A stretch of DNA of 43,319 nt, from assembly GCA_015489465.1 (NCBI GenBank), contig WFZS01000081.1, positions 1 through 43,319 on the forward strand. Direction: 5' to 3'. Below, piece by piece: positions 17,301-26,300 of the stretch (its first letter is position 1; every line of letters begins with the position of its first letter). Made by a program: the position numbers and the translations under genes. Source of the stretch: Bacteroidales bacterium. GTDB taxonomy: Bacteria > Bacteroidota > Bacteroidia > Bacteroidales > F082. The notes below the pieces were generated by a model. It made no database searches. It worked only from the letters and a program-made list of their open reading frames with translations, and had not been told where the DNA came from.

Positions 17301-18436
17301 GCCAACGCCCTTATGTTATTGTTAAACAATCCGTTTTCTTTAAAGTTAACATTGTAAAGTATAAAACGTTTACGTGCTTTGTCCAGGTAGTTTACACCGC
17401 TGTTGTATGTTCCTATCCATATTATATTTTGTGAACTTTTAAATCCCGTAATCAAAGCTTTACTGTTTATCCCTTCCGGATTGTAGATATCGTATGGGTA
17501 ATATTTTAATTTATCATTGTTTTCGTCATAAAGATAAAGTCCGTCGTCACGTACTAAAACAAAAAACTTGCCCGGTGTGTCTTCAATAATACCGAAAACA
17601 CGGTTTGATGAAGAAAAACCGTTGTCAGTGCTTATATGTTTTTTGATTGTTTTTCCGGGTGCACCGTTAAAACCGTATAAGCCTGTATTTTCGGTTCCTA
17701 TCCAAAAGTTGTTTTTGCTGTCTTGCATTATCACCCTTACCTTGTTTATTCCTTTATCTTTACAATAACGGGTAAAAGTGCTGTCGGTATAATCAAATTT
17801 GAAAACTCCTTTTCCGGAGCCTATCCAAATATTGCTTTTATTGTCTTTAAAAATGGTGTTTATTTTAGAACTTTCCTTGCCGTTATTTTTAATCAATGTT
17901 TTTAGCTTTTTTTCCGGTGGGTTCCAAGTAAACAGCCCGTTAGAAGTACCTATCCATAAAACGTTGTTTTTGTCAAAACAAAGTGAATTTATTATAATAT
18001 TCCGTGAATCCGGCGAAAGAGTATCTTTACTTAAAACAAGAGAAAATTTTCTTTTGAATCTATCGAAATATACCAGACCTTGTCTTGACGCTATCCATAA
18101 ATTGGGTTTTTTAATATCTTCCAGGATGTAATCTACGGAAACGTCATGTAAGGAATTTGCTGAGCCCGGAAAATTTTTAAAAGTTTCAAAATTATATGCA
18201 TCATATTTTGAAAGTCCTTCCTCGGTGGCAAACCATATAAATCCCAAACTGTCTTCCATAATGTGGTTTACCCGGTTGGAAGGAAGTCCGTCATCACGTG
18301 TAAGATGATTAAAATTCAGAGTGAAATTTTGCGAAAAGAGAAATGCCGGAAGTATAAAGAGCGATATTGTAATTAAATAAATTACGGGAAACGAATAATT
18401 TGCAGTTTTTACCGGATTATTAATATTTTCTCTCAT
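14354..18436 (-). CDS. Hybrid two-component sensor/AraC-type regulator (HTCS)
   Basis: This 1360-residue protein combines a whole signalling pathway in one chain. In order: signal/anchor (about 10-36), two seven-bladed beta-propellers of reg_prop repeats (about 45-710, many GLPSN/IWIGT-type blades), a Y_Y_Y domain (about 725-780), one membrane segment (about 792-816), histidine kinase with His856 in NISHEIRTPL and GTGIGLAF ATP lid, receiver with Asp1159 in IISDIMMPE, and an AraC-type HTH (about 1258-1358). It should sense an oligosaccharide in the periplasm and activate the locus from the cytoplasm. All signature residues are present. It is encoded upstream of and in the same direction as the receptor, whose promoter carries the phased repeats. 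Confidence 0.96.
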   Translation of the reverse strand: MRENINNPVKTANYSFPVIYLITISLFILPAFLFSQNFTLNFNHLTRDDGLPSNRVNHIMEDSLGFIWFATEEGLSKYDAYNFETFKNFPGSANSLHDVSVDYILEDIKKPNLWIASRQGLVYFDRFKRKFSLVLSKDTLSPDSRNIIINSLCFDKNNVLWIGTSNGLFTWNPPEKKLKTLIKNNGKESSKINTIFKDNKSNIWIGSGKGVFKFDYTDSTFTRYCKDKGINKVRVIMQDSKNNFWIGTENTGLYGFNGAPGKTIKKHISTDNGFSSSNRVFGIIEDTPGKFFVLVRDDGLYLYDENNDKLKYYPYDIYNPEGINSKALITGFKSSQNIIWIGTYNSGVNYLDKARKRFILYNVNFKENGLFNNNIRALAEDSDGYIWVGTKEGGGLSRFDKNKGTFKNYRAGTKNNTLKDDYIFSICELDKKNLLLGTFREGLAIFNKSTDSFSYFKHNDNKNSLADNRVYVVFKDKEGEIWVGNYINLQKFDPVKKTFKTVNKISRPRCLIQQGKDTLWIGTKDHGIFLFNKKTGTIKRFVNNPNDSNTVSCNDIYALQIDKYGNLWVGTKMGLDKFNLKNNKIYHYNENNGLSSNWVRSLQIDDENNIWISTSNGLNKLDYEKNIFHHYDVQDGLQGNEFEPYVSLKTHDGYLLFGGHNGFNIFKPEEITENKRIPPVYITGLSLFNNKIDVSKDSSLIPGDILFLKNITLKHNQSAITLSYVALNYTSPGKNQYKYKLEGFDNGWIFAGTNRKAVYTNIPPGEYTFRVIGSNNDNYWNTKGASLHITILPPPWKTIWAYIIYIIILTLLFLFFRKIMITRIQQKNLLELERRDKQRIQQMNQTKLRFFTNISHEIRTPLTLISSPLEKLKKDGKLSPDQRYLVEIMSKNTKRLLSLLQELMDFRKAEQGLVKLHITPNNIIKNIEDNIACFEFKIKEKGVTLIFENNTGNVETWYDKDIFNKIAFNLLSNAVKFVDKGGTIKITVDVSEDGILTFKVANTGKSINEKDYQKIFERFYHVDKADTEVTGTGIGLAFTKRMVEVHKGSINVESNKNGFTVFTVKIPVNKSFYKDEKIGSEEPISHFTETEDNEIKDIPGINGNENGKSKSILIVEDSDDLRNYLKTLFEKEFKVYNAKDGKEGLEIAETQMPDIIISDIMMPEIDGIELCARIKQHHATSHIPVILLTAKADVEHKIKGAETGADFYIEKPFDDDYLKAVVNNLILQREKLKRKYSKLNIIEEIDKIENTGDKKFIEKVFEIIKANISNPGFSVEKLARELGMSRTQLFRKFRAIFDNNPSEIIKSERMKYARKLLLQNEYNVNEVAERAGFKSTSYFITSFKEYYGETPSRFIQKNKK

Positions 18437-18495
18437 AATTAAAACTGCATGTAACTTTAATAATTGTGATTTATTTAAAAGAAAAGAAACCGTAA

Positions 18496-18503
18496 CAAAT
18501 ATA
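18496..18503 (-). promoter_or_regulatory. Probable -7 element of the HTCS gene
   Basis: On the minus strand this reads TATATTTG, matching TAnnTTTG, about 60 bp before the HTCS ATG at 18436. The -33 position, 19 bp upstream, is TTT rather than TTG. The 18437-18663 gap also holds the divergent promoter of the asparaginase gene, about 100 bp away, and nothing else recognisable. Confidence 0.45.
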
Positions 18504-18602
18504 ATATATTGTGCGCTCTAAAAAAAGGGAATGTTTTTTTTAGAAGTAATAAAAAAACTTTGTGGAAAGTTTAAATTGGAAACACTGAAATTCCCTTATT
18601 AA

Positions 18603-18633
18603 TTGGGGAGTTACTCTTTTTAACTTATTTTTG
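18603..18633 (+). promoter_or_regulatory. Promoter of the isoaspartyl peptidase gene
   Basis: TTG at 18603-18605 and TATTTTTG at 18626-18633 are separated by 20 bp, matching the Bacteroidota TTTG / TAnnTTTG promoter. The -7 box overlaps a TTG codon at 18631 that would otherwise extend the reading frame, which supports the ATG at 18664 as the real start. Confidence 0.65.
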
Positions 18634-18663
18634 AGTTTATCTTTTTTAAATATCGTTTTTATT

Positions 18664-19623
18664 ATGCGTCATTACTTTTTGGTTGTTTTGTTTTTGCTAT
18701 CCTTTTCCGGAGGTTTTAGTCAGTCAAAATACGTTGTTGTTATCCATGGTGGAGCCGGAAATATTACCCCGGCAAATTTACCTGCTAAACGAGCTTTGTT
18801 ATATAAAACCAAGCTGAAAGAAGCTTTGTTGTCGGCTGATTCCGTTCTTAAAAACGGAGGTGTGGCAATAGATGCGGTTGTTGCCGCCATTACGGTTTTG
18901 GAAGACTCACCGCTTTTTAATGCCGGAAAAGGAGCTGTTTTAAACGCCGAGGGTCAGGTGGAAATGGATGCCTCGATAATGAACGGTAAGGATCTTAATG
19001 CCGGTGCCGTTGCTAACGTTCATCATGTGAAAAATCCCATACTTGCCGCCAGAGCCGTTATGGAAAAATCACCGCATGTGTTTTTGGCATGCCGCGGTGC
19101 CGATGAGTTTGCCGAATCAGTAGGACTTGAAATGCGGGATTCCGCTTATTTTGTAACGGAGAGACGTTATAAAATATTTAAAAAGTTAAAGAAAAAGGAA
19201 ATTGATAAACACGGGACGGTAGGTTGTGTGGTATTGGATTCTTACGGTAATCTGGCTGCCGGTACTTCTACGGGCGGAATGATGATGAAAAGTTTCGGCA
19301 GAGTGGGCGATTCACCCGTTATCGGTGCTGGAACTTATGCGGATAATAATACTTGTGCGGTATCGTGTACGGGCCACGGTGAATTTTTTATTAGATATGC
19401 AGTGGCTTATGATATTTCGGCTCTTATGAAATATAAAGGGCTGACACTGAAAAATGCGGCAAGTTTTGTAATTAACGGCAAGCTCAAAAAGGCGGGGGGC
19501 GAAGGCGGGATTATTGCCGTTGATAAAAACGGTAATTTTTCTATGACATTTAATACCGAAGGAATGTTTAGAGGTGTATTAAAAGAAGGAAACTCTCCCG
19601 AAATTTTTATGTATGGAGATTAA
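18664..19623 (+). CDS. Secreted isoaspartyl peptidase / plant-type L-asparaginase
   Basis: An N-terminal-nucleophile hydrolase that cleaves isoaspartyl dipeptides and asparagine after autoproteolysis into alpha and beta chains. From the ATG the product is 319 residues with a signal peptide (RHYFLVVLFLLSFSGGFSQ), so it acts in the periplasm. Family motifs: VVIHGGAGNITP near 24-35, the NAGKGAVLNAEGQVEMDASIM block, and Thr185 in HGTVGCVVLD as the predicted cleavage point and nucleophile, followed by GTSTGGMMMK. The frame is open back to a TTG at 18631, but that codon lies inside the promoter. It stands alone between the polysaccharide locus and ruvA; no functional link to either is evident. Confidence 0.93.
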   Translation: MRHYFLVVLFLLSFSGGFSQSKYVVVIHGGAGNITPANLPAKRALLYKTKLKEALLSADSVLKNGGVAIDAVVAAITVLEDSPLFNAGKGAVLNAEGQVEMDASIMNGKDLNAGAVANVHHVKNPILAARAVMEKSPHVFLACRGADEFAESVGLEMRDSAYFVTERRYKIFKKLKKKEIDKHGTVGCVVLDSYGNLAAGTSTGGMMMKSFGRVGDSPVIGAGTYADNNTCAVSCTGHGEFFIRYAVAYDISALMKYKGLTLKNAASFVINGKLKKAGGEGGIIAVDKNGNFSMTFNTEGMFRGVLKEGNSPEIFMYGD

Positions 19624-19635
19624 AAAAAACTGATT

Positions 19636-19667
19636 TTGACCGCCTGTTTTCATTCCGGTTAATTTTT
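19636..19667 (+). terminator. Weak intrinsic terminator after the asparaginase gene
   Basis: TTGACCG (19636-19642) can pair with CGGTTAA (19656-19662), one pair being G-T, with a 13-nt loop and then TTTTT. It lies 13 bp after the stop codon and before the ruvA promoter. The stem is short, so this is a modest call. Confidence 0.4.
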
Positions 19668-19713
19668 CATTTTTACAAATGGTAAAATCTTTTTTTGCAT
19701 AGCTATTTTATTT

Positions 19714-19721
19714 TACATTTG
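19714..19721 (+). promoter_or_regulatory. -7 element upstream of ruvA
   Basis: TACATTTG matches TAnnTTTG and lies 40 bp before the ruvA ATG. The nearest TTG (19695-19697) is 16 bp upstream, shorter than the preferred 19-20, so the -33 element is uncertain. Confidence 0.45.
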
Positions 19722-19761
19722 CTTTGTTAAAAAATGTGAAAAAATTGACCGGGGCTATTCT

Positions 19762-20343
19762 ATGTATGCATATATAAGCGGTAAAATAACATTCTATTCT
19801 CCCACATTGGTAGTTGTTGAAAATCAGGGGATAGGGTATAATATCAATATTACGGTAAACACTTTTTCCAAGATAAAAGACAGTTCGGAGGTAAAGCTTT
19901 TTACTCATCTTGTAATAAGGGAAGATGCACACATACTTTACGGTTTTGCCGATGAAAACGAAAGAAAGCTTTTTCAGTTGTTGATAACCGTTTCGGGTGT
20001 AGGTGCAAATACCGCAAGATTAATACTTTCGTCATTAACCACCGAAGAGGTTTTTAACGCCATTACATCGGGTAATGTAAATGTTTTGCAAAGTGTTAAA
20101 GGTATCGGTGCAAAAACAGCCCAAAGGATTGTTATAGATTTGAAAGATAAACTTCTGAAACAAGATATTTCCATTGAAAAAGTTGATATTTCAAACAATA
20201 CTTTAAAAGAAGAAGCGTTATCAGGATTGTTGATATTGGGATTTTCAAAGGGCATGGCTGAAAAGGCAATAAACAAGATACTTAAACAATCGGATATCGA
20301 TAACGTTGAAAATCTGATTAAAGAAGCTTTAAAAATATTGTAG
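19762..20343 (+). CDS. ruvA: RuvA, Holliday junction branch migration complex subunit
   Basis: RuvA binds four-way junctions as a tetramer and loads the RuvB helicase for branch migration. The 193 residues match the family length. The N-terminal OB-fold starts MYAYISGKITFYSPTLVVVE, with the VREDAHILYGFADENER block typical of RuvA. The helix-hairpin-helix domain follows (LITVSGVGANTARLILSSL near 74-92 and SVKGIGAKTAQRIVIDLKDKL near 112-132), and a short C-terminal domain III ends the protein. It is 37 bp upstream of sprA on the same strand, a linkage seen repeatedly in Bacteroidota, so the two are probably co-transcribed. Confidence 0.96.
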   Translation: MYAYISGKITFYSPTLVVVENQGIGYNINITVNTFSKIKDSSEVKLFTHLVIREDAHILYGFADENERKLFQLLITVSGVGANTARLILSSLTTEEVFNAITSGNVNVLQSVKGIGAKTAQRIVIDLKDKLLKQDISIEKVDISNNTLKEEALSGLLILGFSKGMAEKAINKILKQSDIDNVENLIKEALKIL

Positions 20344-20380
20344 TTATTATTTAAGAAGTACTATAAAAAAGGTTTATTTA

Positions 20381-23300
20381 GTGAGGAGATTTAATTACTA
20401 CTTGAAGATATTTTCTTTCGTGATTATTTTGTTGGCGGGTACTTCCGGCTTACGGAATGTTTATGCCCAAAATACAACGCCTTCGGATACTACTAACGTT
20501 AACGATACCACAATAAATCTTATTTATCCTTTTAACGACTTCACCGGAAACCCATTCCTGGACAATGTTTCAAGTCCTCTGTTTTTAAAAAATCCTTCCA
20601 ATATAAAACAGGAGATAATTTACAATCCCGAAACAAATACTTACGAGTTTGTGAATAAGGTTGGTAATTTTACTTATCGACCGCCTACCACCATGGATTT
20701 TAAGGATTACCAAAAGTACAGGTTAAATAAGGATATTTACGATTATTGGAAAGAAAGAGCCGGAGTGGAGGGAACTTCGGAGGGAAAACGTTTAATACCT
20801 AAGCTGTATGTCGGGGGAAAAGCTTTTGAAACCATTTTCGGCAGCAACACTATTGATATAAGACCTCAAGGTTCGGCGGAAGTGAGTTTCGGTATTTTGG
20901 TGAATAAACGAGACGATCCTAATCTCGATTACAGACAACGGCGTGTGGCAAGTTTCGATTTTAACGAATCCATACAAATGAATGTTATCGCCAAAATAGG
21001 TGATAAGATTGAGTTTAAAGCCAATTACAATACCGAATCATCGTTTAATTTCGAGAATACTTTGAAATTAAAATACGAAGGCGATGAAGATGAAATCATA
21101 AAATTGATAGAAGCCGGTAATGTAAGCCTTCCTTTACGTTCTTCTTTAATCAGGGGCAGTCAAAGTTTGTTCGGTATCAAAACAATCTTACAGTTCGGTA
21201 AAACAACCGTTACCGCCGTTTATTCCGAGCAACAGAGTGAAACCAAAAATATCAAGGTTGAAGGTGGTGCCCAGTCCAACAGTTTCCAGCTTAAAGCTTT
21301 GGATTACGAAGAAAACAGACACTTTTTCCTCAGCCAGTATTTTCGTGATAATTACGAAAGAGCTTTAAAAGATTTGCCTGTAATTTCTTCCGATATAGTC
21401 ATCAATAAAGTGGAGGTTTGGGTGACTAATATAGGTCCGGCAACACAGGAAAACAGAAATATCGTTGCTTTTACCGATTTGGGCGAAAATAATCCTGCAA
21501 AAATTTACAACGAACATATTTCACCTATACCCGGGAAAGTTTATCCGTCCAATTTTTCCAATGATTTGCTATACCAAATGGATACATTGCAGCTTCGTGA
21601 TGTTAATAACGTATCCAACTATCTCTCGGGCGACCCGTTTAATATCGGTCAACAAGGTTATATGGTGGCGGGCGAAGATTACGTCAAACTGGAAAATGCC
21701 CGTAAACTCGACCAGTCCGAATATACCGTTAATAAGAAGTTGGGGTTCATTTCTCTTAATACGTCCATTAGTGACGATCAGGTCGTTGCAGTTGCCATTC
21801 AATATTCGGTTATAGGTACAAATGAAGTTTTTCAAGTCGGTGAATTTTCCGATCAAGGTGTTACGGCTCCGAACTGTTTGATTGTGAAGCTGCTTAAAAG
21901 TAATGTGCTTAACACCAGAATGCCGATGTGGGATTTGATGATGAAAAACGTATATTCCATCGGTGCCTATCAGGTTCAGCGTAAGGATTTTATTTTTAAC
22001 ATTTTATACTCGGGTGACAAAAACGGTGTTCCCACCGGATATTTTATGGAAGGACCTTCTGATGTAAAAGGAAAGCCTCTGATCCATCTGTTTAATCTTG
22101 ACAATTTGGATAATCAGTTAAATCCTGTCCCGGGAGGTGACGGTATCTTTGATTTTATTGACAATGCAGCCACAAACGGAGGTACCATCGAATCTAAAAA
22201 CGGCAGGATATTTTTCCCGGTTTTGGAACCTTTCGGAAGTTTTGTTCACGATTCATTGTTCCCTTCCAATCCCGAACTTGCCGAAAAATATTCTTACGAT
22301 TCACTTTACACCCAAACCAAAGCTGCTGCCGAGCAATATCCAGATAAAAACAGATATATTCTCGAAGGTTTTTACCAGTCGAGTTCCGGTTCCGAAATAA
22401 GCCTTAACGCTTTAAATGTTCCTCAAGGTTCTGTTACCGTAACAGCCGGCGGTGTACCCCTTGTTGAAAATGTGGACTATACCGTGGATTACACTTTGGG
22501 ACGTGTCAGAATATTGAATGAAGGTATTTTGAACTCCGGTACACCCATCAACGTTTCATTGGAGAGTAACTCCATGTTTAACGTTCTTCAAAAAAGAATG
22601 ATGGGATTACATGTTGACCACGAGGTAAATAAAGACTTTCATATCGGAGGTACCATACTTAACCTTCACGAACGTCCATTGACACAAAAAGTTAACTATG
22701 GCGACGACCCCATTTCAAACACTATTTGGGGAATGGATTTAAGCTACAGAAAAGACTCGCGTTGGTTAACAAATATTATCGACAAACTTCCCGGCATTTC
22801 AACAAATGTGGTTTCAAAGATTCAGGCGGATGCCGAGTTTGCTCAATTTTTACCCGGACATGCAAAGGTTATAGGTAAAACGGGTGTTTCCTACATTGAC
22901 GATTTCGAAGGTGCCAAGTCCACCATTGATTTAAAATATCCTTCATCGTGGTTTTTGGCAAGTACACCCCAAGGGCAACCCGATTTGTTTCCGGAAGGTT
23001 CAAGCAGGGATCTTGACTATGGAAAAAACAGGGCGCGCTTGGCATGGTATATAATCGATCCTACGATTTTTTACAGCCGTTCAGGTAGTTTAAGGCCTCC
23101 CAATATTGATAAAGATGAAATATCGAAAAATTCTACACGTCAGGTGTTGGAAACGGAAGTTTTTCCCAATAAAGATATTCCAAACGGAAGGCCGACTACC
23201 ATACCGGTTCTCAACCTGGCTTATTATCCCGATGAAAGAGGTCCGTATAACTTTGATGTTGACGGACTTGACGAAAACGGAAAATTACAAAATCCCGAAT

Positions 23301-26300
23301 CCAGGTGGGGCGGAATAATGAGAAAAATAGAAACATCCGACTTTGAAGCGGCTAATATAGAATACATTGAGTTTTGGATGATGGATCCTTTTTCGGAAGA
23401 TTCGGATAATAGTGGAGAGATATATTTTGATTTGGGTGAAATTTCGGAAGATATTTTGAAAGACGGACGTAAAAGTTACGAAAACGGGCTCCCTGTTTCC
23501 GATGTTGTTGAAAATGTTGATACAACCGTTTGGGGTAGGGTACCTAACATGCAGGCATTGGTGGAATCGTTCAGTAATGTTCCCGGTTCGCGTAAATATC
23601 AGGATGTAGGTTACGACGGATTGGGAAGTACACACGGATTGCAAGATGAAAACAGCTTTTACAAGTCGGATTATCTTGATAAAATAGCTCAAAAATTCGG
23701 TCCCAATTCACTTGCATATAAACAAGCCGTTGCCGACCCCGCTGCCGACGATTATCATTATTTCAGAGGTTCCGATTACGACCAGGATGCAAAATATTCG
23801 AGTATCCTCGAGAGGTATAAAAAGTTTAACGGAGTGGAAGGAAACTCACCTACCGATGATTTGAACCCCGAAAATTATCCCATAGCGGCAACAAACCTTC
23901 CGAATGTGGAAGATATTAACAGGGATAATACATTAAGCGAAACGGAAAGATATTTTCAGTATAAGGTTAAGCTGGACCCCAACGAAATGGAAGTGGGTAA
24001 AAATCACATTGCCGATATTCAGGTAGCCAAAAACGTTCGTCTCGCTAACGGAAAAGTTCTTCCGGAAGTAAAATGGTATCAGTTCCGTATCCCCATTACG
24101 AATCCCGAAAAAATTGTGGGAAATATCACTGATTTCAGGTCTATCAGATTTATGCGTTTATTTATGCGCGGATTTAAAAAGCCCATAGTTTGCCGTTTTG
24201 CTACTATGGAACTTATCAGAAGTGAGTGGAGAAGGTATAAACATTCATTACTTGCCGACGGTGAATACATACCCTCCGATGACGGTACCGAAACGAAATT
24301 TGTTGTTTCTACGGTTAACATCGAAGAAAACGGCAGAAGAACACCGATACCTTATGTTATTCCTCCCGGTATAAGGCGCGAAACAAATTTCGCTACAACG
24401 GATTACGTAAGATTAAACGAACAAGCATTACAATTTGACGTTATAAACCTGCAGGACGGAGATGCACGGGGTACTTTTAAAACCACCGATTTCGATTTCA
24501 GGCAGTATAAAAAACTTAAAATGTATATACATGCCGAGAAGAGATTTGAGGATGAACCTTTGGAATACGGCGACTTGAAAGTTTTTATCAGAATAGGTGC
24601 CGATTTTACCCATAATTATTACGAGTACGAAATCCCCGTTAAGTTTACACCTTGGGGAACTTCCGTCAATAATCCCGATGAAATTTGGCCGCAAGAAAAT
24701 GAAATGGTTATTAACCTTGAAGACCTTGTTAAAGTAAAACAGCACAGGAATGTAAAACTTCGCGACCCTAACAGTAACGAATCGATAACAAAACCTTATA
24801 AGGAATATCTTGGTGATGCAACGGTAACGGTTGTCGGTAATCCCAGTATCAGCGATGTTAAAGGGGTGTTGCTGGGTGTCCGTAATCCAAAAAAAGTTTC
24901 CGGAAGTTCATTTGCTGACGACGGCAACCCTAAAAGTGCAATATTATGGTTTAATGAGTTAAGGTTGACGGATTTTAACGATAAACCCGGTTGGGCAACT
25001 ACCGGCAGGCTTCAGGCCGACCTTGCGGATCTCGGACGTGTAAGCTTGATGGGTTCCTATACATCCGCGGGATTCGGCGGAATAGATCAAAGGGTCAATG
25101 AAATCCCATTGGATTATCAAAGCTCGATGCAAGTTGCCACCGATATAGATTGGGGTAAATTTTTGCCCAAATCGGGCTTGGTAGTGCCCATGCATTTTGA
25201 TTACGGGTTTACGAATATCACTCCAAAATACGATCCTATGAACCCCGATATTTTGCTGTCGGATAATCTGGATACTTATACCACAAAGCAAAACAGGGAT
25301 TCCATAAAAGACCTTTCCATAGATCAAACGAAAAGAACCAACTTAAACCTGATGAATGTCAGGAAACAGCGAAAAGGAGGAAGAGGTAAGCGAAAACCCA
25401 GAGGTTACGATTTGGAAAATTTCGATGCTTCATTTTCATATTCAAAATTGGAACACAGTAACATAGACATCGAAGAAGAGGTTCATAAAAAATATCAAGG
25501 AGGTTTGGGGTATAACTATTCAGCCAGACCTAAAAATGTAAAACCGTTCAAGAAAATATCGTTTTTGTCAAAATCGAAATATTTTCAGCTTATTAAAGAC
25601 TTCAACTTCTATTATTTGCCCAAATACATCTCTGTACGTACGGACATGACAAGGGATTTCACTAAAAAACAGTTCAGGGATAAAAGTTTCGGAGATATTA
25701 TTACTTACCCTACTTACAACAGGGTTTGGAACTGGAACCGTGATTTCTCTTTAAAATACGATTTGGCAAAATCATTGTCTTTTGAATTGTCAACAAGAGG
25801 AAGGGCATATGTGGATGAGCCTGTTGTTTATGTTGACGACAAAAATTCACCCGCATGGGACCAATACCGCAAGCAAATTTGGGATAACATCCTGGATTTC
25901 GGTACTATGCAAAATTTTAACCAAACATTCAGGGCTACTTATAATTTACCTTTAAGAAAATTTCCGTTGGTGGATTGGCTTAAGGCTTCTGCCAGTTACC
26001 AGGCTTTGTATAGTTGGGTTGCATCACCGAAGTCGGTTCAAGCAAGATTCGGTAATACCATCGAAAACTCCGGTGATATCCAGTTGAACGGCTCGGGAGA
26101 TCTGGTGAAATTTTACAATAAAATCAATTATCTTAAAAAGTTAAATACCAAATCGAGGGGTAGAGGTTCGTCAAGAGGACGAAAATCTTCGAAAGAGAAA
26201 TCTAAAAAAGATAAAAAAAGCGAAACCGAATCAAAAGACGGTAAAAGCGTTTCGGACAGTACAAACACAAAACCCAAAATTAACTACACCAAAATTATCG

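Noticed and set aside
25959-26290. Possible repeat or recombination hotspot in sprA
   Set aside because: Repeated AAA/TCG/AGA codons give a low-complexity protein stretch, but no true tandem DNA repeat unit was found.
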